Shown piece after piece: positions 37,514 through 46,122 of a stretch of 64,000 nt of DNA. This stretch comes from Bradyrhizobium sp. MOS002 (lineage in GTDB: Bacteria > Pseudomonadota > Alphaproteobacteria > Rhizobiales > Xanthobacteraceae): contig NZ_PYFX01000005.1 in assembly GCF_003020115.1 (NCBI RefSeq), positions 186,001-250,000 of the forward strand, written 5' to 3'. Both the position numbers and the translations under genes were made by a program. Within the stretch, counting starts at the first letter, position 1. Each line of letters opens with the position of its first letter. The notes beneath the pieces are model-generated. The model made no database searches, was not told the origin of the DNA, and saw nothing but the letters and a program-made list of their open reading frames with translations.

Positions 37514-38923
37514 CTACGGTATCTCGTACACCACCATCTTGTCGGCGATGCCGCGTAGTGCGGCCTGCTTCTGGATAGGCCTGATTTCGCGCTGCTTGAG
37601 GACTTCGGCGACCGCCGGCGCATCCAGCACCGGGCTGGTGATGTGGATCTCCTGCGCGGTCGAGAGGCTCTGCACGCGGGCGGCGATGTTGACGGTCTGG
37701 CCGAAATAATCCTGCCGCTCGTTCAGCATCACCGCGAGGCACGGACCTTCGTGGATGCCGATCTTGACGACGAGGTCGGCGGTGCCGCGCTTTCTATTAA
37801 GCTCGTCCATCGCCGCGCGCATCCGCAAACCCGCCGCGATCGCATGCTCGGGACGGACGAAGGTTGCCATCACGGCGTCGCCGATGGTCTTCACCACCGC
37901 GCCTTTTTCCGATGAGATGATCTCGAGCAGCGCGTGGAAATGGGCGCGCACGAGATCGAAGGCGGCGAGATCGCCGACGCGCTCATAGAGCGCGGTCGAC
38001 CCCTTCAGATCGGTGAACAGGAAGGTCAGCGAGGTGATCTGGAGGCGCTGGTCGAGACTGAGATTGTCCGCCTTGAACACGTCGCGAAACGTCTGGTTCG
38101 ACAGCATCCGCTTGGCGGTAAGGAACGGCTTGCGCTTGCCGATGAGGTGATGGAGCGCCTCGGCCGCGATGAACACAGACGGCAGCACGCGCACGCCGGC
38201 CTGGTTCTCCAGCGACAGCCGCAGCGGGCCCGGCCGCATGGTCGTGGTTCCCGTCGGCGCCTGCACCCTGTTGTACATGATGGCGAGCTGCTGACGGTCC
38301 TTGGTCGGCTCGCCCTGCACGTCGATGAAATGGGCGGCGTGCGTCACCGGTTCGAAGATGATGATGAAATCGTTCGGCAGTTGCAGCGACATGGTCGCCT
38401 TCTCGCCGGCCGGCAGCTCCATCGTATCCAGCGTCACCTCGTTGGCGAGCGCCGCAAACGATTCCTTGTTGAAGTCGACGCCGGAGCTCCAGAATACCTG
38501 CTTGAAATACTCCCACACCGGAAGCGTATCAGGATCATGCGCCGCGATGCGCCGGACACGCGAATTGACGGTGAAGGAGACTTCGACCTGGTCATCGACG
38601 GAAGTCTTGTAGCCGCAGGCGCACAGCGCGCAGTGATACTCATCCGGCTTGAGCGCCTTCAGGGTCGAATGCGCGCCCAGCACGCCTCCGCAGCCCGGGC
38701 ACAGCACGTTCCAGCCGAGATCGAACAGGCCAAGACGTGCCGAATGCAAGAACGCCGAGATCACGCGCTCTTCGTCGAGGTTGTGCTCTCTGGAGAAGTC
38801 CAGGACATTGACGCGGTTGAGTTCGTGATCCTCGCCATGCTCGATGAGGCGCGTGATGGCATCGACCACCTTCGCATCAGCGGTCTGCTTCAGAACGGAA
38901 AACTGGGCCTGGATGTCGCTCAT
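37514..38923 (-). CDS. Class III adenylate/guanylate cyclase with N-terminal zinc-ribbon and DUF5939-like region
   Basis: This 469-residue soluble protein has a helical N terminus and a zinc-ribbon-like cysteine set (Cys75, Cys78, Cys98, Cys101, Cys103). A mixed domain of about 170 residues resembles DUF5939, and the cyclase domain starts near 295. The two metal-binding aspartates are visible: Asp305 in FLFTDLKGST and Asp349 in TIGDAVMATF. It should make cAMP (or cGMP) from the nucleotide triphosphate. No membrane helix is present. The metal ribbon suggests sensing of redox or metal (inference). Confidence 0.9.
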   Translation of the reverse strand: MSDIQAQFSVLKQTADAKVVDAITRLIEHGEDHELNRVNVLDFSREHNLDEERVISAFLHSARLGLFDLGWNVLCPGCGGVLGAHSTLKALKPDEYHCALCACGYKTSVDDQVEVSFTVNSRVRRIAAHDPDTLPVWEYFKQVFWSSGVDFNKESFAALANEVTLDTMELPAGEKATMSLQLPNDFIIIFEPVTHAAHFIDVQGEPTKDRQQLAIMYNRVQAPTGTTTMRPGPLRLSLENQAGVRVLPSVFIAAEALHHLIGKRKPFLTAKRMLSNQTFRDVFKADNLSLDQRLQITSLTFLFTDLKGSTALYERVGDLAAFDLVRAHFHALLEIISSEKGAVVKTIGDAVMATFVRPEHAIAAGLRMRAAMDELNRKRGTADLVVKIGIHEGPCLAVMLNERQDYFGQTVNIAARVQSLSTAQEIHITSPVLDAPAVAEVLKQREIRPIQKQAALRGIADKMVVYEIP

Positions 38924-38973
38924 GGCGTAACTCTATCTGATGTGGATCACGCCGTCGGCCAGGCGAATGCCTG

Positions 38974-40341
38974 TCACCGGCGCGTGATGCGGAACAGGGG
39001 TGAACGGTCCGGCTGGGTCGTGACGACGCCGAGCGGGATGACAGGGCTGGTATCGGCAAGCTCGACACGGAACGCACCGATCAGCCGGGCCAACGCCAGG
39101 ACGGATTCGGCTTGCGCGAACGGTGCGCCGACGCAGACGCGCGGACCCGCGCCAAAGGGCAGATACGCAAATCGATCGGGCGCTTCTGTCGACATGAAGC
39201 GTTTTGGAATGAACGCGTTCGGCTGATCCCACAGCTTCTCGTGCCGGTGCAGCAGCCACGGCGCGATCATGATGATGTCGCCCTTGCCGATGGTGACGCC
39301 GGCCGCGTTGTCCTTCTCGCGCGCGGCCCGGGCGATCAGGAAGGCCGGCGGATAGAGCCGCATGGTCTCCTCGATCACCGCGCGGGTGAACTTCTGGCGA
39401 TCGATGTCGGCCATGCTGTCGAGGTGCTCGCCGCGGGTCTCGGAGGCTATTTCTTCCTGCGTGTCGGGGTCGAGGGCGAGCAGATAGAGCGCCCAGAATA
39501 GCGCGGTCGCCGTGGTCTCGTGACCCGCGAGGATCATGGTCGCGACTTCGTCGACGAGTTGCTCGTCCGAAAAGCCCTTGCCGGTTTCAGGGTCGCGCGC
39601 CCCGTCCATGAGATCGAACAGATCGCACGGCGGCGCGCCGTCTTTCTTGCCCATCTCACGCCGCTCGGCGATCAGCATCGCGACGAATTCGGTCCAGCGC
39701 TTACGGAAACGGGCGCGGGCAAAATCCATCGGGCTCGGCCAGGACAGGGGCAGCACCATGTCGAGCAAGTACGGCCGCCCGAGTCGGGCTCCATACTCCA
39801 TGACGAAGTTGCGCAATGTCGGACCATGCCGGTCCATGCCGAACGAGAACATGGTGCGTCCGGCGATCTCCAGCGTCATGCGCTGCATGACCTCGCGCAG
39901 ATCGAGCGGCTCGCTTGTTCGCGCGTCGAGCTTCGCGATGGTCTCGTCGAGCACCGCCGTCATGTGCGGGACGAGATTTGCAGTCGCACGCGGCGTGAAC
40001 GCCGGCGCGAGCGTGCGGCGCTGAAACGTCCACGAATGACCCTCCGCAATCAGAAGACCGTCGCCGAGCACGGGACGAAGCATGCGGATGCCCGCCGGGG
40101 TGCGCGAATAATTTTCGTAATTGCTGAGCAGGACATGCCGGATCGCATCCGGCCGGTTCAGGATGAAGCTGTTGCGGAAGAAGAAGCGGCCCTCGATGAC
40201 GTCTTCCTCATAGGCGCGCTGCCCCCAGGTCGCGATCATGTTCCGCTTGAGCACGGCAAGCCGGCCGAGGAACGACATGTCGTCGGGCGCACGGGGCGGG
40301 GTCGGAGGGATGATGGGCCGACGCACGCTGGCGATGTTCAT
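38974..40341 (-). CDS. Cytochrome P450
   Basis: The 455-residue protein has all P450 landmarks. The I-helix is MILAGHETTATALFWALYL, the ExxR motif is in EETMRLYPP, and the heme-binding loop FGAGPRVCVGAPFAQ has the thiolate ligand Cys403. It is soluble in appearance, with no N-terminal membrane helix, as in bacterial P450s, and resembles the CYP102/CYP4-like group in its heme loop rather than the camphor type. The substrate is unknown; no ferredoxin or reductase gene is adjacent. GGGAGAG precedes the ATG. The exported hydrolase gene ends 34 bases upstream on the same strand. Confidence 0.93.
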   Translation of the reverse strand: MNIASVRRPIIPPTPPRAPDDMSFLGRLAVLKRNMIATWGQRAYEEDVIEGRFFFRNSFILNRPDAIRHVLLSNYENYSRTPAGIRMLRPVLGDGLLIAEGHSWTFQRRTLAPAFTPRATANLVPHMTAVLDETIAKLDARTSEPLDLREVMQRMTLEIAGRTMFSFGMDRHGPTLRNFVMEYGARLGRPYLLDMVLPLSWPSPMDFARARFRKRWTEFVAMLIAERREMGKKDGAPPCDLFDLMDGARDPETGKGFSDEQLVDEVATMILAGHETTATALFWALYLLALDPDTQEEIASETRGEHLDSMADIDRQKFTRAVIEETMRLYPPAFLIARAAREKDNAAGVTIGKGDIIMIAPWLLHRHEKLWDQPNAFIPKRFMSTEAPDRFAYLPFGAGPRVCVGAPFAQAESVLALARLIGAFRVELADTSPVIPLGVVTTQPDRSPLFRITRR

Positions 40342-40375
40342 GGCTCTCTCCCGCAGAGGTGACGCAGGCAAATAG

Positions 40376-41743
40376 CTAGTAAGTCAGCTCGGCAATCGCA
40401 ATCCTGTTCTCGGAGGCAGGCCAGGCGCGTGCCACAATTCGTTCTTCGCCAAATTGGGTTACGATGTTACGCCCGACCTCGCCGGCCGGAAGGCGCAGTG
40501 TTGCTGTCGAATCCGTGGGCACACCCGATTTGACGTCAGCCGGCTCCTTGCCGTCGAGCAGCACCACGTCCCGCGGCAGGCCGAAATAACCGCGCGGCCG
40601 CGACATGATCACGACAGAACCGGCATCCTTGTCGGCGGGCCCGAGCGGACGCGCGGCGCGCAGATGCACCAGGTCGGACGAGCGCGGGAAGGGCGAGCGA
40701 TAGATGTGCGTCGTCGGCGCGTCCGGCGATGCGAGGACGAATTCGAGCGACCAGGAAGGCTCGACCTGCGCCGGTCCCCAGCGGCCGTCGGCGCCGGTCT
40801 TCGCGCTGTGCACGGCGCTGCCGTTGCGCTCTCCGGTTTCAGGATCGAGGCGAAAGATATCGACGGTTGCGCCGGCCACCGGCCGATTGGTCGGCGCGCC
40901 GCCCGGCGTGCCCGTCACGAGGCCGCTCAGCTTGACGCTCTGCTCCGGCACGATCGCGATGCGCGCGGGCTCGTGGGCGGCGATGAATTTGTAGATCTCG
41001 CGGAAGGCCCGGGGATGAAACGCCACCTCGCGATGATCGAGTGCGCCGAGCACGAGGTTGGTGGCCCCCTTCAACTCCGGACCTTCGACGTTGACGCCGG
41101 TCGGCGTGCCGGGCTTGCCGATGAAGCGGCCATCGGCCTGCGCGTATTTGTCCATGCCGTCGCTGCGCAAGGTCAGGAAGGCAACACCCGGCGTCACCTC
41201 GCTCTCGCCCTCGTTCAGGCCGCGCAGGAACGCGCCGCGGCCGTTGAACTCGCTGTTGGGCTGATCGTCGGTCGCGAACACACCGTGATTGGGCGTGCCG
41301 CACAGCACGGCGTGGCTGACATCGCCGGCACCGCCGCTCTTGATCACGTTGCGGATGGCATAGCCGCCGCGCGAGCTGCCGACCAGCGCCACGCGGGATG
41401 CGCCGGTCCGACGCTTCAGTTCGGCTATGGCGGCAGCGAGCTCGCGGCGCTGGTCCTCGGTCGAAGAGCGGCCCGCCTGCTCGACCTTGTCGTCGCTTCG
41501 TGCATTGGGATCGGTGAAATTGATCGCCGCCATGCGGTCGCGCGCGATGCCGTTGGACTCCATCCGCCACAAGGTCGTCATCCAGAGCGCATCGTAATCG
41601 CCATTGCCGTGGACGAACAGGATCGGAGGCACCTCGCTCGGCGCAGCGGGCGCGGGTTGAGCCAACGCGCCCGTCCGCAAGCTCGCAATTGCGAAAGGCA
41701 GGCTGCCGGCCCCTTGCAAGATCGTCCGTCGCGACAGCTTCAT
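40376..41743 (-). CDS. Tat-exported alpha/beta hydrolase with C-terminal beta-rich domain
   Basis: The 455-residue protein has a Tat signal (LSRRTILQGAGSLPFA). The lipase-like hydrolase half opens with PPILFVHGNGDYDALW and has the nucleophile elbow ALVGSSRGGYAIRN and a His in LDHREVAFHP. From about residue 240, SVKLSGLVTGTPGGAPTNRP resembles a carboxypeptidase-regulatory-like beta sandwich. It should be a periplasmic esterase or lipase; the substrate is unknown. GAGGAA lies 4 bases before the ATG at 41743. The P450 gene follows after 34 bases, so the two are probably co-expressed. The MFS gene is divergent. Confidence 0.85.
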   Translation of the reverse strand: MKLSRRTILQGAGSLPFAIASLRTGALAQPAPAAPSEVPPILFVHGNGDYDALWMTTLWRMESNGIARDRMAAINFTDPNARSDDKVEQAGRSSTEDQRRELAAAIAELKRRTGASRVALVGSSRGGYAIRNVIKSGGAGDVSHAVLCGTPNHGVFATDDQPNSEFNGRGAFLRGLNEGESEVTPGVAFLTLRSDGMDKYAQADGRFIGKPGTPTGVNVEGPELKGATNLVLGALDHREVAFHPRAFREIYKFIAAHEPARIAIVPEQSVKLSGLVTGTPGGAPTNRPVAGATVDIFRLDPETGERNGSAVHSAKTGADGRWGPAQVEPSWSLEFVLASPDAPTTHIYRSPFPRSSDLVHLRAARPLGPADKDAGSVVIMSRPRGYFGLPRDVVLLDGKEPADVKSGVPTDSTATLRLPAGEVGRNIVTQFGEERIVARAWPASENRIAIAELTY

Positions 41744-41904
41744 CTGTTCCTCCCCGGCAAAACCATCTCTTTGCACCGCTTATACCGGCCTAACCACTGG
41801 ACAGCGAAGGACTTTCGCGGGCATCACTGAACTTGCCGGAATCGCCCGAAGACCACTCCCAGACAACTTCAAGACCACTTCTGCCAGCCCAATTGGAAGG
41901 GGAT

Positions 41905-43593
41905 ATGACCGAGCAGACGAACCGCCAGAAAATTGACGCCGACGGCATCATGGCGCCGCTGCGGTACACCGTGTTCCGGCGCATCTGGCTCGCCAGCCTG
42001 CTCTCCAATCTCGGCCTGCTGATCCAGGGCGTGGGCGCTGCCTGGGCAATGACGCAGATGGCGGCCTCGGCGGACAAGGTGGCGCTGGTGCAGACCGCCC
42101 TGATGCTGCCGATCATGCTGATCTCGATGCCGGCCGGCGCCATCGCCGACATGTATGACCGCCGCATCGTGACCCTGATCGCACTCATGATCGCGCTGAC
42201 TGGCGCGACCGCGCTCACGGTCCTGGCCTGGTTCAACTACATTTCCCCGGAAACGCTGCTCGTCTTCTGCTTCGTGGTCGGCAGCGGCAACGCACTGTTC
42301 GGTCCGGCCTGGCAGTCCTCGGTCAGCGAGCAGGTGCCGCCCGATGCCCTGCCGTCGGCCGTCGCGCTGAACGGCATCAGCTACAACATCGCGCGCAGCT
42401 TCGGTCCGGCCGTCGGCGGTGTCATCGTCGCCGCGCTCGGTGCGGTGGCGGCATTTGCGTGCAACGCGATCCTCTATTTGCCGTTGCTGGTGGTGCTGCT
42501 GCTCTGGCGGCGCAACACCGAGCCCTCGCGCCTGCCGCGGGAGAAGCTCAACCGCGCCATGGTGTCGGGCTTCCGCTACATCACAAATTCGCCGCCGATC
42601 AAGATCGTGCTGTTGCGCACGCTGGTGATGGGCCTGATTGGCGGTGCCATCATGGCGCTGATGCCGCTGGTCGCGCGCGATCTGCTGCATGGCGGCGCGC
42701 AGACCTACGGCATCATGCTTGGCGCCTTCGGAATGGGCGCCGTGGTCGGCGCGCTCAACATTCACGAATTGCGCAAGCGCATGAGCGGCGAAGCCGCGAT
42801 CCGCGCCTGCACCATCTCAATGGCGTTTGCGATGGCCGCGCTCGCCGTGAGCACGGAGCCGGTGCTGACCGCGGCTGCCCTGGTGCTCGCCGGCGCAGTC
42901 TGGATGGCCGCCATCGCGCTGTTCAATATTGGCGTGCAGCTCTCGGCGCCGCGCTGGGTCGCCGGCCGCTCGCTCGCGGCGTTCCAGGCCTCGATTTCCG
43001 GCGGCATCGCGATCGGCGCCTGGGGTTGGGGCCATCTCACCGACTATGCCGGCGTCGAGGTCGCGCTGCTGACGGCCGCCGGCCTGATGCTGATCTCGCC
43101 GGTGCTGGGGATCTGGCTCACGATGCCGCGCGTCGGCGCCCGTAACGAAGACGCCGACGTGCTGGCCGATCCTGAAGTCAAGCTGTCGCTCACGGCGCGC
43201 AGCGGGCCGCTGGTGGTCGAGATCGAATACCGCGTCGCCCAAGAGAACGCGCGCGCCTTTCACAACGTGATGCAGGACGTGCAGCTCTCTCGCCAGCGCA
43301 ACGGCGCCTATGGCTGGTCGATCGCGCGCGACATCGCCGATCCCGAATTGTGGACCGAGCGCTATCACTGTCCGACCTGGCTCGACTATCTGCGCCAGCG
43401 CAACCGCTCGACCCAGTCCGAACGCGCGCTGCATCAAGAGGCGATCGATTTCCACATCGGCCCCGATCCGGTGCGGATCCGCCGCATGCTCGAGCGTCCG
43501 TTCGGCTCGGTGCGCTGGAAAGAGGAGACGCCGGACCAGGCCTCAAGCGAGGTGCTGCCCGTGGTCGCCACTGCGGCGGGAAGCAGCACGTAG
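41905..43593 (+). CDS. MFS transporter (MFS_3/EntS-like) with C-terminal soluble domain
   Basis: The 562-residue protein has a 12-helix MFS part (about 15-405), with the loop motif MPAGAIADMYDRRIV between helices 2 and 3. A C-terminal soluble domain of about 140 residues follows, beginning PLVVEIEYRVAQENARAFHN. The first part matches the PF05977 group that includes enterobactin exporters. The tail resembles a dimeric alpha-beta (antibiotic monooxygenase-like) fold that recurs in this group. It probably exports a small molecule; the substrate is unknown. GGAAGGGG precedes the ATG at 41905. It is divergent from the hydrolase-P450 unit. Confidence 0.88.
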   Translation: MTEQTNRQKIDADGIMAPLRYTVFRRIWLASLLSNLGLLIQGVGAAWAMTQMAASADKVALVQTALMLPIMLISMPAGAIADMYDRRIVTLIALMIALTGATALTVLAWFNYISPETLLVFCFVVGSGNALFGPAWQSSVSEQVPPDALPSAVALNGISYNIARSFGPAVGGVIVAALGAVAAFACNAILYLPLLVVLLLWRRNTEPSRLPREKLNRAMVSGFRYITNSPPIKIVLLRTLVMGLIGGAIMALMPLVARDLLHGGAQTYGIMLGAFGMGAVVGALNIHELRKRMSGEAAIRACTISMAFAMAALAVSTEPVLTAAALVLAGAVWMAAIALFNIGVQLSAPRWVAGRSLAAFQASISGGIAIGAWGWGHLTDYAGVEVALLTAAGLMLISPVLGIWLTMPRVGARNEDADVLADPEVKLSLTARSGPLVVEIEYRVAQENARAFHNVMQDVQLSRQRNGAYGWSIARDIADPELWTERYHCPTWLDYLRQRNRSTQSERALHQEAIDFHIGPDPVRIRRMLERPFGSVRWKEETPDQASSEVLPVVATAAGSST

Positions 43594-43618
43594 GGTTTTG
43601 CGAGTCCGACGCGACGTC

Positions 43619-43831
43619 TTACTGCCCGTGATCCGTCAGGACCTTGTCGCAGCCTTTGGTGAGCCGCGTACGGTTCTGCTTGAGGCAGGCGAGCACAGCC
43701 TGATCGCCATTGTTCATCACCGGGCGGCAGAAGCGCGTCACATCGCGCGCACAGGCGTCGTGACCGGGCTGCTGCGCTGACGCGGCCGATGCAAACAGGA
43801 TCAATGGAATGATGAAAAGAAATCTGGTCAT
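43619..43831 (-). CDS. Small exported cysteine-rich repeat protein (first of a pair)
   Basis: This 70-residue protein has a signal peptide (1-19, ending ASA). The mature part of about 50 residues has four Cys spaced C-x7-C-x13-C-x11-C, as in the cysteine-rich (GLG1-type) repeat. Two disulfides are likely in the periplasm. The function is unknown. It is paralogous to the gene at 43993-44304, 160 bases upstream on the same strand. Confidence 0.8.
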   Translation of the reverse strand: MTRFLFIIPLILFASAASAQQPGHDACARDVTRFCRPVMNNGDQAVLACLKQNRTRLTKGCDKVLTDHGQ

Positions 43832-43992
43832 CGCGTAATGCCTCTTACCCGGAAGATGTGCGGGCGAAGCTAGAGCGACGATCCCGAAGCCGCAACGGCT
43901 TTATTGACAGGCGGGCTTGCGCCGCCGCGTGGCTCCGGCATTCACGCCGGGGCACATCGCGAGGGAGCTAAGCGACGCAACGATCGTTGCGC

Positions 43993-44304
43993 TTACTGAC
44001 TGTCCTGGGCGTCAGCGACCTTGCGTGACGCGCCGCCCTTGGCGAGTTCCTTGTCCATCACGGTGCGGCAACCGGCGCTCAGATCCGAACGATGCTTCAT
44101 CATGCACGCCGTGATCTTCGGGATGTTCGGGATTTCCGACGAGCACAGGCGGAAGGCGTCGCCGGTGCACTGCTGCTGCGCTTCGGACGAGAAGGCGAAG
44201 CTCGAGCCGGTCGAGGCGATCGAGACGATGGCGGCAAAGCCCAGAGCCAGGCTGATGTCGCGGATCTTGCTACTCAAGGACTTGGTGTTCAGAGACTTGG
44301 TCAT
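43993..44304 (-). CDS. Small exported cysteine-rich repeat protein (second of a pair)
   Basis: The 103-residue protein has a longer, serine-rich leader with a hydrophobic core (ISLALGFAAIVSIASTGSSF). The mature repeat has Cys spacing C-x7-C-x12-C-x11-C, nearly identical to the gene at 43619. A charged tail with KGGASRKVADAQDSQ ends it. GGGAGC lies 7 bases before the ATG at 44304; longer upstream frames cross two CRP-like sites and are rejected. Confidence 0.82.
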   Translation of the reverse strand: MTKSLNTKSLSSKIRDISLALGFAAIVSIASTGSSFAFSSEAQQQCTGDAFRLCSSEIPNIPKITACMMKHRSDLSAGCRTVMDKELAKGGASRKVADAQDSQ

Positions 44305-44382
44305 TTGAAGCTCCCATTGGCACCGCTGGAAGCGGGCCCGTTGTTGATGGGACCGACCATGCTCCAGCAAAACAGTTTCCAC

Positions 44383-44398
44383 TGTGATGACGGTCACG
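44383..44398. promoter_or_regulatory. CRP-like binding site 1
   Basis: TGTGATGACGGTCACG fits TGTGA-N6-TCAC, the core of the CRP consensus. It lies about 80 bases upstream of the cysteine-rich gene starting at 44304 and 160 bases upstream of the deacetylase gene. Confidence 0.5.
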
Positions 44399-44412
44399 GG
44401 AGGGGGCCCCTC

Positions 44413-44428
44413 TGTGACTTCGGTCACG
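44413..44428. promoter_or_regulatory. CRP-like binding site 2
   Basis: TGTGACTTCGGTCACG is a second copy exactly 30 bases from site 1, about three helical turns, so two dimers could bind the same face of DNA. GTGAC and GTCAC form a perfect palindrome around TTCG. Confidence 0.5.
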
Positions 44429-44557
44429 TTGGCGCACCTCGCTGAAATTCCTTCGTATCCGCTGTCGTGTTGGTGTCACGTTAACTGTTCCTTCGCATTA
44501 ATGGCTCGGCGAGCGGGAAATTCCGCCGGTTTGGTTGCGTAATTGGAAAGAATAGCG

Positions 44558-45604
44558 ATGCGTAATGCGTTGGGCCTGATGCTGGCCAGTGTGTTTGCGG
44601 CGGTCGTGATTGCCGCCGGCGGTTGGTTTTATTATTCCTCGCGCGCCGACCAGGCCGCTCCCAAGACAATTGCCGCCCGTGCCGCCGATCAGTTGCCGGC
44701 ACAGGCGAAGCTCGCCGCCAAGGACGACGTAGCCACCACGGCGGCGATTGCGGCCAAGCCGGCGGCAGCCGTTCCGGCGCCCGCACCCGCGCCCATGCCG
44801 GTGCAGCAGAAATCGACCTGCGCCAATCCCAACGCGCTCGGCGTCTCCCGCGTGGTCGAGATCGACACCACCGGCGGTCCGGGCTTCGGCTTCGATCATT
44901 TCAAGCAGTTCGACTTCCTCACCGACAAGGAGGTCGTGCTGACCTTCGACGACGGTCCCTGGCCGGTCAACACGCCCGCCGTGCTGAAGGCGCTCGCGGA
45001 CGAATGCACCAAGGGCCTGTTCTTCTCGGTCGGCAAGCATGCGACCTACCATCCGGAAATCCTGCGCCAGGTGCTGGCTCAGGGCCATACGGTCGGCGCG
45101 CACACTTGGTCGCACGTCAATCTGAACGGCAAGAAGATGACGGAGCAAATGGCCAAGGACGAGGTCGAAAAGGGCTTTAGCGCAGTGAAATTCGCGCTCG
45201 GCACCAACCCCGCTCCGTTCTTCCGCTTCCCGCAGCTTCAGCACAATCCGGCGATCGTGAGCTATTTCGCCACCCGCAACGTCGCGATGTTCTCGACCGA
45301 CATCGACTCCTTCGACTTCAGGAAGGGCGCGACACCGGAGAAGATCATCGAGACCGTGATGACCAGGCTCGACAAGCTCGGCAAGGGCATCATCCTGATG
45401 CACGACTTCCAGAAGCACACCGGCGAAGCCATGCCGGCGCTGCTCGCGCGGTTGAAGGCCGGCGGCTACAAGATCGTGCAGATGAAGGCCAAGACGACCT
45501 TCCAGACGCTGCCGGAATATGACGAGGCGCTGCTGAAGGACCTGAAGGTACCGACCTCGAGCGCGCGTCCAATTGGGAGCGTGGTGCAGACGGTTTCGCA
45601 GTAG
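44558..45604 (+). CDS. Polysaccharide deacetylase family protein, membrane-anchored
   Basis: The 348-residue protein has an N-terminal membrane helix or uncleaved signal (about 4-24), an Ala/Pro linker (about 40-85) and a NodB-homology domain. The catalytic and metal motifs are VLTFDDGPWP, GAHTWSHVNL, PFFRFPQ and IILMHDFQ. It should remove N-acetyl groups from a cell-wall or surface polysaccharide in the periplasm. It is not a Nod-factor gene by context. GGAAAG lies 7 bases before the ATG at 44558. A strong terminator follows. Confidence 0.92.
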   Translation: MRNALGLMLASVFAAVVIAAGGWFYYSSRADQAAPKTIAARAADQLPAQAKLAAKDDVATTAAIAAKPAAAVPAPAPAPMPVQQKSTCANPNALGVSRVVEIDTTGGPGFGFDHFKQFDFLTDKEVVLTFDDGPWPVNTPAVLKALADECTKGLFFSVGKHATYHPEILRQVLAQGHTVGAHTWSHVNLNGKKMTEQMAKDEVEKGFSAVKFALGTNPAPFFRFPQLQHNPAIVSYFATRNVAMFSTDIDSFDFRKGATPEKIIETVMTRLDKLGKGIILMHDFQKHTGEAMPALLARLKAGGYKIVQMKAKTTFQTLPEYDEALLKDLKVPTSSARPIGSVVQTVSQ

Positions 45605-45631
45605 CGCACCCGATCCAATCGAAATTTCTGC

Positions 45632-45668
45632 GTCATGGCCGGGCTCGTCCCGGCCATGACCTTTTTGG
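45632..45668 (+). terminator. Rho-independent terminator of the deacetylase gene
   Basis: A perfect 12-bp stem, GTCATGGCCGGG with CCCGGCCATGAC, and a 5-base loop CTCGT run into CTTTTTG. It lies 28 bases after the stop codon and may also serve the convergent gene. Confidence 0.85.
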
Positions 45669-45680
45669 GACCAATGCCCC

Positions 45681-46064
45681 TTACCAATAGATGCCGTGGC
45701 GATGCAGCTCACTGATGATGCGGCCTTCGGTCCAGGCGCGCTTGTGCTTCGGCTTGTCTGCCTTGGCCGCCGTCTTCGCGGCGGGTTGGGTCGTCGTCGC
45801 GGGCGCTGAGGTGATCGTGGTCGTGGGTGTGGCAGTCGCCGCAGGCGGCGTGAGCGAAACCGCCGGCGGGCGATCGAGATATTTCGGAGCTTCGACGGCA
45901 GGAGCTGCTTCGCTCACCTGCGTCGGCGCGGCAGCAAGTGCCGGCGCCGTTTGCTGAGCCGAAGCCGGCTCGCTCGCCGCGGACAGCGACAGGCTGCGCG
46001 GGCCTCCGGCCTGGGCAGATGCAGAGACCAGCACCATGGCGGCCACCAGAATGATCTTGCGCAT
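45681..46064 (-). CDS. Small exported Ala/Pro/Thr-rich protein with conserved C-terminal HRHGIYW
   Basis: The 127-residue protein has a signal peptide (about 1-19, ending AQA). Its centre is low-complexity Ala/Pro/Thr, and a basic segment KADKPKHKRAWTEGRI leads to the C terminus ISELHRHGIYW. Proteins with that ending are familiar from Bradyrhizobium as hypothetical proteins. The function is unknown. GGGGAG lies 8 bases before the ATG at 46064, and a CRP-like site lies 59 bases upstream. Confidence 0.8.
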   Translation of the reverse strand: MRKIILVAAMVLVSASAQAGGPRSLSLSAASEPASAQQTAPALAAAPTQVSEAAPAVEAPKYLDRPPAVSLTPPAATATPTTTITSAPATTTQPAAKTAAKADKPKHKRAWTEGRIISELHRHGIYW

Positions 46065-46122
46065 ATGAAATCTCCCCGTGTTTGGCATGAGCTGGACACT
46101 AGGGGAGCCGCGCTGGGGGTAA

